From an uncultured Pirellulaceae bacterium (lineage in GTDB: Bacteria; Planctomycetota; Planctomycetia; Pirellulales; Pirellulaceae), in assembly GCA_938084685.1 (NCBI GenBank), contig CALKGE010000001.1, positions 1,054,001-1,118,000 on the forward strand: a DNA stretch of 64,000 bases, written 5' to 3'. The position numbers and the translations under genes are program-made. The notes beneath the pieces were generated by a model, which did not search any database, was not told the origin of the DNA, and was given only the letters and a program-made list of their open reading frames with translations. Positions 44,489-54,267 of the stretch are shown here, in pieces (position 1 is the stretch's first letter; each line of letters begins with the position of its first letter).

Positions 44489-46312
44489 ATGAGCCGTTCT
44501 ACCTACGAATATGATATTTTGGTTGTTGGTGCCGGACACGCTGGTACAGAAGCTGCTTCTGCAGCTGCCAGAGCCGGTGCGCGTGTGGCGCTGTTGACGA
44601 CAAATCTGGATACGGTTGGGCAAATGAGTTGCAACCCTGCCATTGGTGGTGTTGCAAAAGGCCAGATCGTTCGTGAGATCGACGCTTTAGGTGGGCTCAT
44701 GGGGCGTGCCATTGATAAGACGGCATTGCAGTTCCGCATGCTCAATCGCCGCAAGGGCCCAGCCATGCATAGCCCTCGCGCTCAGGCTGACAAAAAACTC
44801 TATCAGCAGGAAATCAAAAAGCTGATCGAACAGCAGGCTGGGATCTCTTTGCGACAGGAACTTGTCCAGGACATTCTTACGGAAAAAGAGGGCGATGTTG
44901 TTCGGGTTACTGGAGTTCAGGTGCAGGGGGATGCGATCTATCGAGCGCCGGCTGTTATTTTGACCACAGGTACATTTCTGTCAGCGCTGATGCACACTGG
45001 TGAAGCTAAAACAGCAGGAGGTCGTGCTGGGGAAGGGACCAGCGGGGGAATTAGTCAGGCATTGACCGAATCAGGTTTTCGTCTGGAACGATTCAAAACA
45101 GGAACTCCGCCACGACTGAATTCCCGTACGATCGATTATAGTTTTGCTGAAGAACAACCTGGTGATGATCAGCCGGAACCTTTCTCCTTTATGACGGAGC
45201 GGATCACTCAGCAACAGCTTCCCTGCTGGATAACTTACACCAACGAGAAGGTTCATCAGCTGATTCGGGATAATCTGGATCGAGCGCCGATGTACAGCGG
45301 CCAGATTAACTCAGCAGGTCCTCGTTACTGCCCATCGATTGAAGATAAGATCGTTCGGTTTGCTGAGAAAGACAGACACCAGCTCTTTCTGGAACCGGAA
45401 GGTTATGAAACGGAAGAGGTATACGTTAACGGCATCTCTACCAGTTTGCCTCGGGATGTCCAGGATGCCATGCTGAAATTGATCCCTGGTCTCGAGCATG
45501 CCGAGATTATGCGCTATGGGTATGCTGTTGAATATGATTACAGTCCTCCCGATCAGCTACGCCCGACGCTTGAAACCAAATTCATTGACGGATTGTATTT
45601 TGCCGGTCAGATAAACGGAACCACCGGATACGAAGAGGCAGGGGCTCAGGGACTTGTGGCGGGAGCCAATGCTGCTCTGAAACTGGCAAACAAACAGGCT
45701 CTGCTGATCGATCGTAGCCAGGGTTATATCGGAGTATTGATTGATGATCTTGTGACCTGCGGTGTTGACGAACCTTACAGGATGTTTACCAGCCGTGCCG
45801 AATACCGGTTGCTGTTGAGACAGGATAACGCCGATCGACGCCTGACTCGTCTCGGCTATGAGTACGGATTGGTATCCCGCGAGCGGTTTCAGCGGCTTGA
45901 TGAGAAGGAAAGTCAGATCGAAAGTGCACTCGCGCTGCTGGAAACAAAACATGTAGGTCAGGCGACACTCACAAAACATTTGCGTCGGCCGGAAACAACC
46001 TGGGAAGAAGTCGTGGAGTGTCTTCCAGAACTTGGGGAATTACCTCCGGACGTTGTACAGCAGGTGACTTACGATGTGAAGTATTCAGGTTATATCGCAA
46101 GACAACAAATGGAAATTGATCGTCAGAACCGACTGGCTGAAAAGCAGATACCTGACAGTTTTGATTACAGCGCCATCAACCATTTGCGAACCGAAGCGCG
46201 GCAAAAACTCATGAAAGTTCGGCCCACGACAGTTGCTCAGGCATCGCGCATCAGTGGAATTACACCGGCCGATATGGCGCTGGTAACAGCGCACCTGCAA
46301 AACCGCTCGTAG
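44489..46312 (+). CDS. mnmG: tRNA uridine-5-carboxymethylaminomethyl(34) synthesis enzyme MnmG
   Basis: The 607-residue product has the FAD-binding [19 protein letters not shown], the MnmG signature [20 protein letters not shown], the [15 protein letters not shown] segment with its conserved cysteine-free lid, [21 protein letters not shown], and the helical C-terminal tRNA-binding region ending in [17 protein letters not shown]. With MnmE it modifies the wobble uridine of tRNAs in the cytoplasm. Length is normal (620-630). It converges on the oxidoreductase gene with only 6 bp between the stop codons. Confidence 0.97.
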   Translation: MSRSTYEYDILVVGAGHAGTEAASAAARAGARVALLTTNLDTVGQMSCNPAIGGVAKGQIVREIDALGGLMGRAIDKTALQFRMLNRRKGPAMHSPRAQADKKLYQQEIKKLIEQQAGISLRQELVQDILTEKEGDVVRVTGVQVQGDAIYRAPAVILTTGTFLSALMHTGEAKTAGGRAGEGTSGGISQALTESGFRLERFKTGTPPRLNSRTIDYSFAEEQPGDDQPEPFSFMTERITQQQLPCWITYTNEKVHQLIRDNLDRAPMYSGQINSAGPRYCPSIEDKIVRFAEKDRHQLFLEPEGYETEEVYVNGISTSLPRDVQDAMLKLIPGLEHAEIMRYGYAVEYDYSPPDQLRPTLETKFIDGLYFAGQINGTTGYEEAGAQGLVAGANAALKLANKQALLIDRSQGYIGVLIDDLVTCGVDEPYRMFTSRAEYRLLLRQDNADRRLTRLGYEYGLVSRERFQRLDEKESQIESALALLETKHVGQATLTKHLRRPETTWEEVVECLPELGELPPDVVQQVTYDVKYSGYIARQQMEIDRQNRLAEKQIPDSFDYSAINHLRTEARQKLMKVRPTTVAQASRISGITPADMALVTAHLQNRS

Positions 46313-46318
46313 CCGATT

Positions 46319-47494
46319 TTAGAATGCCTGCCAGGCACTGGAATCTTTGGCACTTGCCTGGACGCGTTCAATAAATCGAACTCCTTCCAGCCCGTCGTAT
46401 ACGTTGGGGTACAGAGTATGGACACCTGGCTGGAATCCAGTGGCAATGTTTTTGGCCATATCGTCAAATGCAGCACGATAGACATTGGCAAATGCCTCAT
46501 AGAATCCCTCTGGATGACCTGCTGGAATTCGTGTTGCGAGTCGTGCTAATTCGTGCATGTACTCTCCACCAGGGTGACGGTGCATGATTTCGGTAGAAGC
46601 TCCCTGCCGGCGTACAACCAATTGATTGGGGTCCTCCTGCTGCCATTGCAACGATCCTTTGGTGCCGTCGACTTCCAAAGTGAAATCGTTGAGCCTGCCA
46701 TGGCTCATTTGGCTATAGTTGATCAGTCCCAACGCACCGTTTTCCATTTTCAGTTGGATGATGCCATAGTCATCTAATGGGCGAGTGGTGTGGAAGGATT
46801 CCGTGGTTGCGGAGAGTTTATTAACAGTCAATCCTGTGACGAATCGAATTAGATTGTAGGCATGGGTACCAATATCGCCGAGTGAGCCGGAACCCGCTTT
46901 GTCAGGGTCCGACTTCCATGCTCCTCGCGGTGGCGTAACTGTTGTATCAAAAAGTGTCAGCCAGCCCTGCATGTAGGACGAGCGAACAGCAAGGATCTCA
47001 CCGATCTCACCGGCACCAATAATTTCTCGTGCCTGTCTGATCATCGGGTAACCAGTGTAGTTGTGAGTCAGCGCGAAAACCTTACCAGTTTGCTCGACCG
47101 TTTTGACCAGTTCCCGTGCTTCGTCCACCGTGTTGGTCATCGGTTTATCACAAACAACATGAAAGCCAGCTTGAAGTGCGGCGATTGCGATTTCAGCATG
47201 CGTGTGGTTAGGCGTTGCAATGCTGACAAAATCGATACGCTGTTTTTCATCAAGCTGGGACTCGGATTTCAATAACTCGTAGAAATCCTGATAAGCTCGA
47301 TTGGCATGGATGCCGAACATCGGCGCGGCTTCTTTGGCTCGCTGGGGATCTGAACTCAGAGCACCGGCACACAGTCTGGCTCGATTGTCCAGTGTGGCAG
47401 AGAGGGCATGCACTTTCCCGATAAAAGCGGCCCCGCCGCCACCGATCAGTCCCATACGAAGTTTGCGATGGATTTCAGGGTTCATGGGGTTCAC
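46319..47494 (-). CDS. Gfo/Idh/MocA-family oxidoreductase
   Basis: The 391-residue protein begins with the Rossmann motif MGLIGGGGAAFIGKVHALSA, has DFVSIATPNHTHAEIAIAAL and the DKPM variant (VVCDKPMTNTVDEA) of the EKP motif, and a C-terminal alpha/beta domain. Members are NAD(P)-dependent dehydrogenases of sugars, inositols or their derivatives. The substrate is unknown; the family is very expanded in planctomycetes. The homologous region includes a dimer-forming sheet with LPLDDYGIIQLKMENGALG-type strands (about 235-260). It is transcribed towards mnmG. Confidence 0.9.
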   Translation of the reverse strand: MNPMNPEIHRKLRMGLIGGGGAAFIGKVHALSATLDNRARLCAGALSSDPQRAKEAAPMFGIHANRAYQDFYELLKSESQLDEKQRIDFVSIATPNHTHAEIAIAALQAGFHVVCDKPMTNTVDEARELVKTVEQTGKVFALTHNYTGYPMIRQAREIIGAGEIGEILAVRSSYMQGWLTLFDTTVTPPRGAWKSDPDKAGSGSLGDIGTHAYNLIRFVTGLTVNKLSATTESFHTTRPLDDYGIIQLKMENGALGLINYSQMSHGRLNDFTLEVDGTKGSLQWQQEDPNQLVVRRQGASTEIMHRHPGGEYMHELARLATRIPAGHPEGFYEAFANVYRAAFDDMAKNIATGFQPGVHTLYPNVYDGLEGVRFIERVQASAKDSSAWQAF

Positions 47495-47860
47495 TATTGA
47501 TAAATGCCGCTCGAATAAATTAACTCCGGACTATTGTAGCGTATCGGTAAGTCCTTGATTTCCTCCATCTGACATCCACTCCTAGTAGAACTGGATCTGT
47601 GCAGCCTCCCCCCCCCCTCTGGTTTATTGGTGTTGACGCGTACTCTCGATATCTGGCACAATTTGCATTGTTGGGAATATAGCCAAGATTGGAAAGATTG
47701 GCGAATCCAACGAAATACGTTGTTCTTGCAAGCTAAGTGATTTGGATTTGAATAGGACGACTGAGTAACTAAGGTGATAGACAGGAGTTGGATTCAGCAG
47801 GCGATTTGAGTAGATTCGCTTTGTAATTTTTCCAGCCAATTATTTCAGGAGGGACGGTCA
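47495..47860. other. Divergent intergenic region upstream of the HTH/receiver gene
   Basis: 366 bp between divergent genes. It contains a run of ten C residues (47608-47617). An AGGAGGG sequence just before 47861 is a good ribosome binding site for the regulator gene. No convincing promoter pair or RNA gene could be identified. Confidence 0.5.
47608..47617 (+). repeat. Homopolymeric C10 tract in the intergenic region
   Basis: Ten consecutive C residues preceded by CCT, about 245 bp upstream of the regulator gene and 114 bp upstream of the oxidoreductase start. Tracts of this length are prone to slippage and in some bacteria act as phase-variable switches. Confidence 0.9.
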
Positions 47861-48454
47861 GTGTCACTCTCAGCAAAAACGGTGTTTACAACCGGTGAGG
47901 CGGCCAAGATCTGTAAGGTCAGTCAGCAAACAATTATTCGTTGTTTTGATAATGGAACATTGAAAGGTTTTCGAGTACCTGGAAGTCGGTTCCGTAGAAT
48001 TCCTCGTGAACAACTCTTTGCATTTATGAAGGAAAACGGAATTCCGACAGATGCGCTGGAAAATGGAAACCGCAAGGTTCTAGTTGTTGACGATGACGTA
48101 GAACTGGTAGAGCTGCTGGTCGATGTTTTTGAACGGGACGGTCGGTTCGACGTCAAAACAGCTAATAACGGATTTGATGCCGGGATGCTGGTTCGTGAAT
48201 TCCGCCCGGACCTGGTCGTCCTTGATGTCATGCTTCCCGATATCAATGGTAAAGAAGTATGTGTGCGAGTTCGTAACGATGATACTTTGGAAGCAGTCAA
48301 AATTATCTGCATCTCCGGTATGGTAGAGCAGGATAAGATTTCAGAATTGACTGCAGCAGGTGCTGATGACTTCATGCACAAACCGTTCACGGTGGATCGA
48401 CTACTTGATCGAGCTTGTGATCTACTGGAAATGGAACGCGCGGTTGCTAACTAA
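47861..48454 (+). CDS. Response regulator with N-terminal excisionase-like HTH
   Basis: The 197-residue product starts at GTG after AGGAGGG. Residues 8-60 form an excisionase/MerR-type helix-turn-helix (FTTGEAAKICKVSQQTIIRC, FRVPGSRFRRIPREQLFAFM). A receiver domain follows: acidic pair in VLVVDDDVEL, phospho-acceptor Asp122 in LVVLDVMLPDING, and the conserved Lys in FMHKPFT. The order HTH-receiver is the reverse of usual regulators. A terminator comes directly after the gene, then a histidine kinase gene, which is the probable partner. DNA target unknown. Confidence 0.9.
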   Translation: MSLSAKTVFTTGEAAKICKVSQQTIIRCFDNGTLKGFRVPGSRFRRIPREQLFAFMKENGIPTDALENGNRKVLVVDDDVELVELLVDVFERDGRFDVKTANNGFDAGMLVREFRPDLVVLDVMLPDINGKEVCVRVRNDDTLEAVKIICISGMVEQDKISELTAAGADDFMHKPFTVDRLLDRACDLLEMERAVAN

Positions 48455-48500
48455 ATGGCAGTCGGTTGGATTTCCAATCTGGTTAGTAAAAGATCAGAGA

Positions 48501-48530
48501 GACGCGCATCATTCGATGTGCGTCTTTTTT
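48501..48530 (+). terminator. Strong Rho-independent terminator after the response regulator
   Basis: GACGCGCATC (48501-48510) pairs with GATGTGCGTC (48515-48524), with one wobble pair and a 4-nt loop, followed by six T residues. It lies between the regulator and the kinase and rules out a kinase start upstream of it. Confidence 0.92.
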
Positions 48531-48556
48531 CTTACGGTAAACATCCCGGAATTTGC

Positions 48557-49762
48557 ATGACAAACTGGCCATCCATTACCGTTCACGGACAAACTCTAGG
48601 GTTGCCGGCATTACCAGTTACCCTGGATCATCTCGTGCGCATTGTTGTCGGTACTGATGCGGATAAACGACAGCATGATTATGTTGAGCTATTTCGGCAG
48701 GATCCGTTCTGCACGGTTTGGCTTGCCGCACTGGCCTGGGCTCGTGGACAGGTGCTCGAGTCGGAAGTGGATTTGGCAGAGTGGATGGTTCGCGAGGGTG
48801 AACAGGTTGTTGCTGAGCTGGATCCGAATCCGGCGGATGAGTTGATACCACCAGACGCGGAATTGTCAGCAGCCTATCTTTGTCAATTGGTAAGTACTGC
48901 CCGAGCAGCCCAGCGGTCGATTGTTTCGATTGTGACTAACCCGTCGTCTGAAGTTATTCCGGCAGAGGAGCAGGTTGCCAATGATCTGATGAAGCAGATG
49001 AACGCAGCGACAGGATCTACCGGACCGTTAGTGACATTTGCCGGTTGGCAGAAAGTTCTTAACTGGGATCAACGTGATGAACTGTTCTCACGTCAACTTC
49101 ACCAGAAGAAAATGCTGGCCGTTAAGAATTTTGCCTACGGTGCCAGTCATGAGATCAATAACCCGTTGGGGAATATCACCAGTCGGGCACAAAATCTGGT
49201 GAAAACGGAAGAGGATCCCTATCGCCGTCGTGAACTATCCACGATCGAAACGCAAGCACATCGCGCGTCCTCGATGATCGCGGACTTGATGCTCTTTGCT
49301 CACCCACCTACGCTGACGATCGAGCCTCTGCGAGTAAATACGCTGATAAAACAGGTGGTCCGTGAGATGCGGGAGTTCACTGAACCGATTGGATTGACAA
49401 TGGAAGTCCGTGAAGGTGAGGATGTTTCTATCCAGGCAGATGAAAAGGCATGTTTGGAAGTTTGCAAAGCCATTGTTCAAAACAGTATTGATGCCCTGGA
49501 AGAGGGGCAGATTATCCTGTCGTGGAAATCTGACGATACGAAAGTCCTTGTTACCATTGAAGATAATGGTCCCTTGATCTCGGAAGAACAACTCGACGTT
49601 ATCTTTGATCCGTACTTTTCAGGTCGTGAAGCTGGGCGGGGTATCGGATTCGGACTCACCAAGGCCTGGCGAGTTATGCAGTTACAGCATGGGGATATTA
49701 CTGTTAGTAATCTGAAGCAGGGAGTCGCAACCACATTGCAGTTCGTAAAGACTCCGCAGTGA
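48557..49762 (+). CDS. Soluble sensor histidine kinase
   Basis: From the ATG at 48557, placed after the terminator, the product has 401 residues and no membrane helix. The N-terminal half (about 1-185) is an unrecognised helical sensory region containing HDYVELFRQDPFCTVWLAAL, reminiscent of HDOD domains. The kinase core has His198 in GASHEINNPLGNITSRAQNL, the N-box CKAIVQNSIDALEEG, the G1 box TIEDNGPLIS and the G2 box GRGIGFGLTKAW. It should autophosphorylate on His198 and probably passes phosphate to the upstream HTH-receiver protein. The signal is unknown. Confidence 0.9.
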   Translation: MTNWPSITVHGQTLGLPALPVTLDHLVRIVVGTDADKRQHDYVELFRQDPFCTVWLAALAWARGQVLESEVDLAEWMVREGEQVVAELDPNPADELIPPDAELSAAYLCQLVSTARAAQRSIVSIVTNPSSEVIPAEEQVANDLMKQMNAATGSTGPLVTFAGWQKVLNWDQRDELFSRQLHQKKMLAVKNFAYGASHEINNPLGNITSRAQNLVKTEEDPYRRRELSTIETQAHRASSMIADLMLFAHPPTLTIEPLRVNTLIKQVVREMREFTEPIGLTMEVREGEDVSIQADEKACLEVCKAIVQNSIDALEEGQIILSWKSDDTKVLVTIEDNGPLISEEQLDVIFDPYFSGREAGRGIGFGLTKAWRVMQLQHGDITVSNLKQGVATTLQFVKTPQ

Positions 49763-49804
49763 TACCCTGGGTTGGAAATGTTCTTTCCCTGTGCCAGCAC
49801 ATGC

Positions 49805-50824
49805 CTACTGGGCTAAGCCGCGGCGAGCAAGTTCAGCCATTACACCTCGAACGATCGCTTCAATGTCGATTCCAGCTGTCGTCGGATGACTCTGGAAACT
49901 GGTTTGAGCTTCCTGCATGAAGCCTTCGTCCCGCAGCATTTTCTCCAGATCCTGGCTCAGCACTTGCAGCTTGGCTGTTAATTCAGGTCCCTGAGGTTGT
50001 CGTCCCGTACCCGTGTTGAAACCACGCAGTTTAATCGCTTCACGGAACCCTTCAGGAAACTCACTGCGGAAGATCATCGCATCGAATAGACGCAACAGGC
50101 GGTACTGCAGGTCTCGGGCCAGTTCCCACTGTCCGGTGGAAGCAAGTTGGAAAATCTTACCCGTAATTTCCGGGACAACTCCGCTCGACGCATTGGTTCC
50201 TCCGTCAGCCCCGACCCACATCATGGGCACGAGCACAGGATCCCAGCCGGTCATGAACGAAAAGTCAGGACGGTTAGGACGCACTTGCGCAATCATACGC
50301 ATCATTTGCGGAATATCTCCGGATGAGTCTTTGATACCGATAATGCGCTCACAGTCGTCGGCTAGCCGGGAGACAGTGTCGACATCAATCGGCGAGGCGA
50401 ACAAGGGGATGTTATACAACGTCACATCGATAGGTGAGTTGTCAGCAATTTCTTTGAAGTAGGTATAAACGGCTTCCGGTCCGATTTGATAGTAAAAGGG
50501 TGAAACGATGGCCACTGCAGTGGCCCCCAGATCATAATATCTCTCACATGCACGGATCGTTTCCCGAGTATTTGCTTCGGCGGCACCCGCCAGAATGGGA
50601 ACTCGCCCATTGACCTGGTCTGCAATGATCTCGATGATCCTGACTCGTTCTTCAGCAGTGAACCGAGTAAATTCGCCGGTAGATCCGTTCGGATAGAGGC
50701 CGTGTACTCCCTTATCGATCAGCCAGTCAACATAACGTCGGGTTTCTCCCTCATGGATATTTCCGCTGTTGTCTAAACAGACGATATTAGGAGTAAATAT
50801 GCCGGATAACTTTGCTTGACTCAT
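49805..50824 (-). CDS. Dihydrodipicolinate synthase/N-acetylneuraminate lyase family aldolase
   Basis: This 339-residue protein is a DapA/NanA-type TIM barrel: [20 protein letters not shown] (substrate-binding loop), [40 protein letters not shown], the tyrosine of LYNIPLF, and the Schiff-base lysine in [15 protein letters not shown]. Members cleave or make keto-acid bonds using pyruvate; the true reaction is unclear, but the absence of lysine-pathway neighbours and the long C-terminus favour a sugar-acid or sialic-acid type aldolase. Its leader contains two perfect hairpins (see 50863-50907). Confidence 0.87.
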   Translation of the reverse strand: MSQAKLSGIFTPNIVCLDNSGNIHEGETRRYVDWLIDKGVHGLYPNGSTGEFTRFTAEERVRIIEIIADQVNGRVPILAGAAEANTRETIRACERYYDLGATAVAIVSPFYYQIGPEAVYTYFKEIADNSPIDVTLYNIPLFASPIDVDTVSRLADDCERIIGIKDSSGDIPQMMRMIAQVRPNRPDFSFMTGWDPVLVPMMWVGADGGTNASSGVVPEITGKIFQLASTGQWELARDLQYRLLRLFDAMIFRSEFPEGFREAIKLRGFNTGTGRQPQGPELTAKLQVLSQDLEKMLRDEGFMQEAQTSFQSHPTTAGIDIEAIVRGVMAELARRGLAQ

Positions 50825-51150
50825 GGTGGATTGTGTTCCGCGTTTGCGATGTTACTTAAAAGGTATGGATTACCTGATCCATACAGTTTTTCAGGTTCTG
50901 AAAAACTATACCTCTGGGCTTTCAACAGGCGGTAAAAAACTCAAATTTTTATGGTTGGTGAAACAGTAAGGGTCAGGGAAAAGGCGGAACAGGTTCCGGT
51001 TGTGACGGTTATACCGCCGGTGATACCGGGAACAAGTCAGAGATACCGCAGACTGTAACCAGACCAGGCGTGTTAAAATCAACCAGATGCACGATAGATG
51101 CACCCGCTTGCATCAGCCGATGACACCAGCAACATAGAGCCCTTCGCTAC
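50825..51150. other. Divergent intergenic region with hairpins
   Basis: 326 bp between the aldolase (minus) and the membrane protein (plus). It holds the paired hairpins at 50863-50907 close to the aldolase start. Further on are direct repeats GATGCAC x2 (around 51088-51105) and TACCG-rich imperfect repeats (around 51010-51030). An open frame on the minus strand here has no coding character. Confidence 0.5.
50863..50907 (-). promoter_or_regulatory. Two adjacent perfect hairpins in the aldolase leader
   Basis: GTATGGAT (50863-50870) pairs with ATCCATAC (50877-50884), and AGTTTTTCAG (50885-50894) pairs with CTGAAAAACT (50898-50907). On the minus strand the first hairpin met is the A/T-rich one, then GTATGGAT/ATCCATAC followed by CTTTT, about 40 bp upstream of the aldolase ATG. 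This could be an attenuator or a pair of operator palindromes. The base pairing is certain; the function is not. Confidence 0.6.
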
Positions 51151-53256
51151 ATGTCTCCCACGGACAATAAATCTGACCGTCTGCCTAAAACACTGGGCCT
51201 GTTGATATTAGGGGCATACTTCCTGCTGTTCACTTTTGCCACAGCTCCTCCCCAGACTGACGCAGACCAGATAAATGTGAATCCACATCAGGTACCTTGG
51301 CTGCGTTTAATCATTCCCGATACGGTTGTCTCAGAATGGGCAGAACATTCCTTTCAACGCGTTGGCCTGACTGACAGACTTCCGTTGTTATCAGGAACTG
51401 CCGGATTATTACTGGCTGTCATGCTGGTAGGTCAGTCGGTCCTGCGGGTTCTGAAGGTATCTGGCCTCACCAAATTGGAACAGGTGGTACTCCGGTTTGG
51501 TTTGGGAACAATCACACTCACGTTGTTTGCGTTTGGGGTTGGTGTCCTGGGAGGGCTGCAGCTTTGGTGGATCTATCTGTTGCCGTTAGCGCTGGCAGTT
51601 TTCTTCGAATGGAAAGCTGGTAGTGATCTGTTTTCGCGGAGAGGTTTGGGTAGTTGTTGGAGTTGCATCCTTCAACCTCGAAAAGAGCGATGGTGGCTGA
51701 TTGTCATTCCCTTTGGGATCATTGTGGCTGGAGCCATGTTGCCACCATGGGAGTTTGACGTTCGCGAGTATCATTTACAGGTACCCAAAGAGTGGTTCCA
51801 GTCTGGCGGCCTGACGCATCTGCCTCATAACAGCTATTCGTCCATGCCACTGGGAGCGGAACTGATCAGTGTCATTCCCATGGCTTGGGCTCAACTCTTT
51901 TCAGAATCCGATGCCTGGTGGTATGGCGCTCTCATTGGAAAAACATTTCTGTCCAGTTACGTCCTGTTTGTTGCTCTGGCTGGTTGGGCCATTACTGCCC
52001 GGTTGTCATCAGCATCGGCCGGGTTGGCCACGGCGGTGCTGATTGTGACATGCCCCTGGATTGGGTATGTCAGCATGACAGGTTTGAACGAGGTCGCACT
52101 CGGGTTCTACATCCTGTGTGCGTTGATGGTGATTCAGGTGATGAAGCGGCAAGAGCAAGAGGCTGATAGTATCGCTTCCGTTCTGCTGGTCGGCCTGCTG
52201 GCAGGTGCGGCCGCCGCAGTGAAATATACCGGGTTGGTTTTTGCAATACTGCCACTTGGAGTGTGGTTGGCGTTGCAATATCGGAAGCGTTTCCTGTTGG
52301 TCGGTCTGGTTTTTAGTGTGGGATGTGCGGTGACCTTTGGTCCCTGGCTGATCAAGAATAGTCTGCAGACTGGCAACCCGGTGTACCCTTTGCTGGGGTC
52401 GGTTTTTGACTCTCCACAGCGCACACCAGCTCAAGTGGATCAATGGGATACCGCGCACAAGGTTCCTGATTCAGATTCGATACTGGGTGCCCTGGGTGAA
52501 TTTCTTTGGCAGGGATCCCGAGTCAGTCCGTTGTTAATTGGCGCCGTGCTCTTTTTATTCGTTGTTCAGTCGGGTCGTCGGGATCTATGGGGCTACTACG
52601 CTCTGGTCGGTTATAGCCTGGTGGTCTGGTGGTTTGCCACTCATCACCTGCAACGATTCCTTGTACCGGTCCTACCACCGCTGGCTGTTCTGGGAGGCAT
52701 TGGGTTGTCTGCAGCAGTTGCAGCGTATCCCCGCTGGCGAAAAGGAATATTCGCTGGGCTGGTTATTTATGCGGTGATGTACCTGGGGGCCGGTATGGAG
52801 ACGGATTCCCGTCTGCTTGTACGGTTGGAGACATTACGAAACGGTCCAGTGTTGCCGGAAAGTGATACGGCCACCTTTCGCGTCCATCGTTATCTCAATG
52901 AACAACTGGGAACACAGGGGCGTGTTGTTCTTGTCGGCGATGCAGAGCCATTCGATTTGATGATGCAGGTCGACTACAACACCTGTTTTGATCGTTCGGT
53001 ATTGGCCGACTGGCTGCATGGGCAGGATGCTCAGACGCAAAGGCAAACTCTGAACGAGCGTGGCGTGGATTATGTGTACGTCAGTTGGGAGGAACTTCAT
53101 CGGTATCAGACCAGTTACGGTTATGATAAAAGAATCAACCGGGACTGGATTCAGGAGTTGGTGCAGAACGGAGTTCTCGTTGAACACGATGCTGTCGAGA
53201 TCGCTCAGCAGAGCGGCCAGTTATTTGAGGTTCCCAGGATTCATGCGGATAAGTAA
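51151..53256 (+). CDS. Large polytopic membrane protein, GT-C-like glycosyltransferase
   Basis: The product (701 residues) has about twelve hydrophobic segments over residues 10-560 and a C-terminal soluble domain. In the second large loop lies PWEFDVREYHLQVPKEWFQS, with the acidic residues and aromatics characteristic of the catalytic loop of GT39/GT83-like lipid-sugar transferases, followed by HLPHNSYSSMPLGAELI. It is probably a polyprenyl-phosphate-sugar-dependent transferase acting outside the cytoplasm. Acceptor unknown. The nucleoside phosphorylase gene starts 29 bp after its stop. Confidence 0.75.
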   Translation: MSPTDNKSDRLPKTLGLLILGAYFLLFTFATAPPQTDADQINVNPHQVPWLRLIIPDTVVSEWAEHSFQRVGLTDRLPLLSGTAGLLLAVMLVGQSVLRVLKVSGLTKLEQVVLRFGLGTITLTLFAFGVGVLGGLQLWWIYLLPLALAVFFEWKAGSDLFSRRGLGSCWSCILQPRKERWWLIVIPFGIIVAGAMLPPWEFDVREYHLQVPKEWFQSGGLTHLPHNSYSSMPLGAELISVIPMAWAQLFSESDAWWYGALIGKTFLSSYVLFVALAGWAITARLSSASAGLATAVLIVTCPWIGYVSMTGLNEVALGFYILCALMVIQVMKRQEQEADSIASVLLVGLLAGAAAAVKYTGLVFAILPLGVWLALQYRKRFLLVGLVFSVGCAVTFGPWLIKNSLQTGNPVYPLLGSVFDSPQRTPAQVDQWDTAHKVPDSDSILGALGEFLWQGSRVSPLLIGAVLFLFVVQSGRRDLWGYYALVGYSLVVWWFATHHLQRFLVPVLPPLAVLGGIGLSAAVAAYPRWRKGIFAGLVIYAVMYLGAGMETDSRLLVRLETLRNGPVLPESDTATFRVHRYLNEQLGTQGRVVLVGDAEPFDLMMQVDYNTCFDRSVLADWLHGQDAQTQRQTLNERGVDYVYVSWEELHRYQTSYGYDKRINRDWIQELVQNGVLVEHDAVEIAQQSGQLFEVPRIHADK

Positions 53257-53285
53257 CGCGCAGAGAACAAGTTGACTTTACTCAG

Positions 53286-54146
53286 ATGTTAGTACGATAT
53301 CTTGTCGCCAATATGCTCAAGTCACAGGCCGAGGAGGCGGTGCGCAGTAAGGTTGAGGAGGTAGTCAGTGATCAGGTTCGTCACGTAGAAGAGATGAAAC
53401 AGGGGAGGGAAATGCCACCCTGTGATGTGGCGATCGTGTTTGCAAACCACCTTGAAGCGACTGGTGTTCTGGATCAGATGGACGGTGTCATCAGCACTCA
53501 GTGCGACAGCTTTGTGGAGCATGCAGGACGATGGAGAGGCCGGGATGTCATTGTGATCGAAGCAGGCGAAACCTGGCGTCAGATTGCCAGGGCAGTGACT
53601 GACCTGATCAATATGCACCAACCCAACTGGGTTGTATCGGCTGGTTTTGCGTCCTCGCTATCCCCGCAGGTTCGTAAGGGGATGATCGTCATGCCGGCAG
53701 TGATTCGGGACACGAAGGGACGGGAGCTTGAGGTTGGACTACAGCTGAAAAATGACTCATCACAACGAGGGTTGTATACGGGTGACCTGTTGTCGACTCC
53801 TGAAGTACTGGCGACTCCGGCGAAGCGAAAGAAACTGGCCGCTGAATTTAACGTCGAAGTTGCTGATATGGAGTCGGCGGTGGTGGCAGAAATTTGCCGG
53901 CAAGCTAAACAGCGATGTCTGGCCGTTCGAGTGGTAGCTGAGGATGTGGATGAAAAACCACCTGAACTGTTGAGTCGAATTATGAATCAGGGATCCGTTG
54001 CGGCGAAGTTCGGAGCGTTTTCCAAAGGATTGTTTACCCAGGCGTCACAGCTCAAAGAAATGTGGGACTTGAAGAGTCAGGCCTATAAGACGTCCGAACG
54101 TCTGGCGAATTTCCTGGCAGGTGTTGTACGCCAATTGCGATTGTAA
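53286..54146 (+). CDS. Nucleoside phosphorylase-fold protein (MTA/SAH nucleosidase-like)
   Basis: The product has 286 residues. After an N-terminal helix of about 45 residues (LKSQAEEAVRSKVEEVVSDQ) comes the phosphorylase fold: VAIVFANHLEATGVL, VVSAGFASSLSPQVRKGMIV and the substrate-site VADMESAVVAEICRQ, whose Met-Glu pair and Asp-like region match MTA/SAH nucleosidases. The C-terminus continues with a helical tail. It may cleave nucleosides or hopanoid precursors (HpnG-type phosphorylases share this fold). The exact activity is uncertain. Confidence 0.8.
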   Translation: MLVRYLVANMLKSQAEEAVRSKVEEVVSDQVRHVEEMKQGREMPPCDVAIVFANHLEATGVLDQMDGVISTQCDSFVEHAGRWRGRDVIVIEAGETWRQIARAVTDLINMHQPNWVVSAGFASSLSPQVRKGMIVMPAVIRDTKGRELEVGLQLKNDSSQRGLYTGDLLSTPEVLATPAKRKKLAAEFNVEVADMESAVVAEICRQAKQRCLAVRVVAEDVDEKPPELLSRIMNQGSVAAKFGAFSKGLFTQASQLKEMWDLKSQAYKTSERLANFLAGVVRQLRL

Positions 54147-54267
54147 ATGGAACAGCACGCTGCGTCGTGCTGGACAGACTCACGGGACTAGGGCATATTG
54201 AATCGTATACCTGTCGTCCCACGATGATGGGCTATCGTGCTCGCGGTTTTGACGGAAAGAACCACCC

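Noticed and set aside
47654..47668. TGGCACAATTTGCA, sigma54-like, upstream of the HTH/receiver gene
   Set aside because: The two halves are 2 bp too close; sigma54 spacing is strict.
50906..51103. 65-codon minus-strand open frame upstream of the aldolase
   Set aside because: It has no ribosome binding site, no recognisable domain, and covers the region of repeats and hairpins.
54153..54172. CAGCACG/CGTGCTG hairpin between the nucleoside phosphorylase and ispH genes
   Set aside because: It is a perfect 7-bp stem with a 6-nt loop but has no T-run, so it is not called as a terminator; no other role can be supported.
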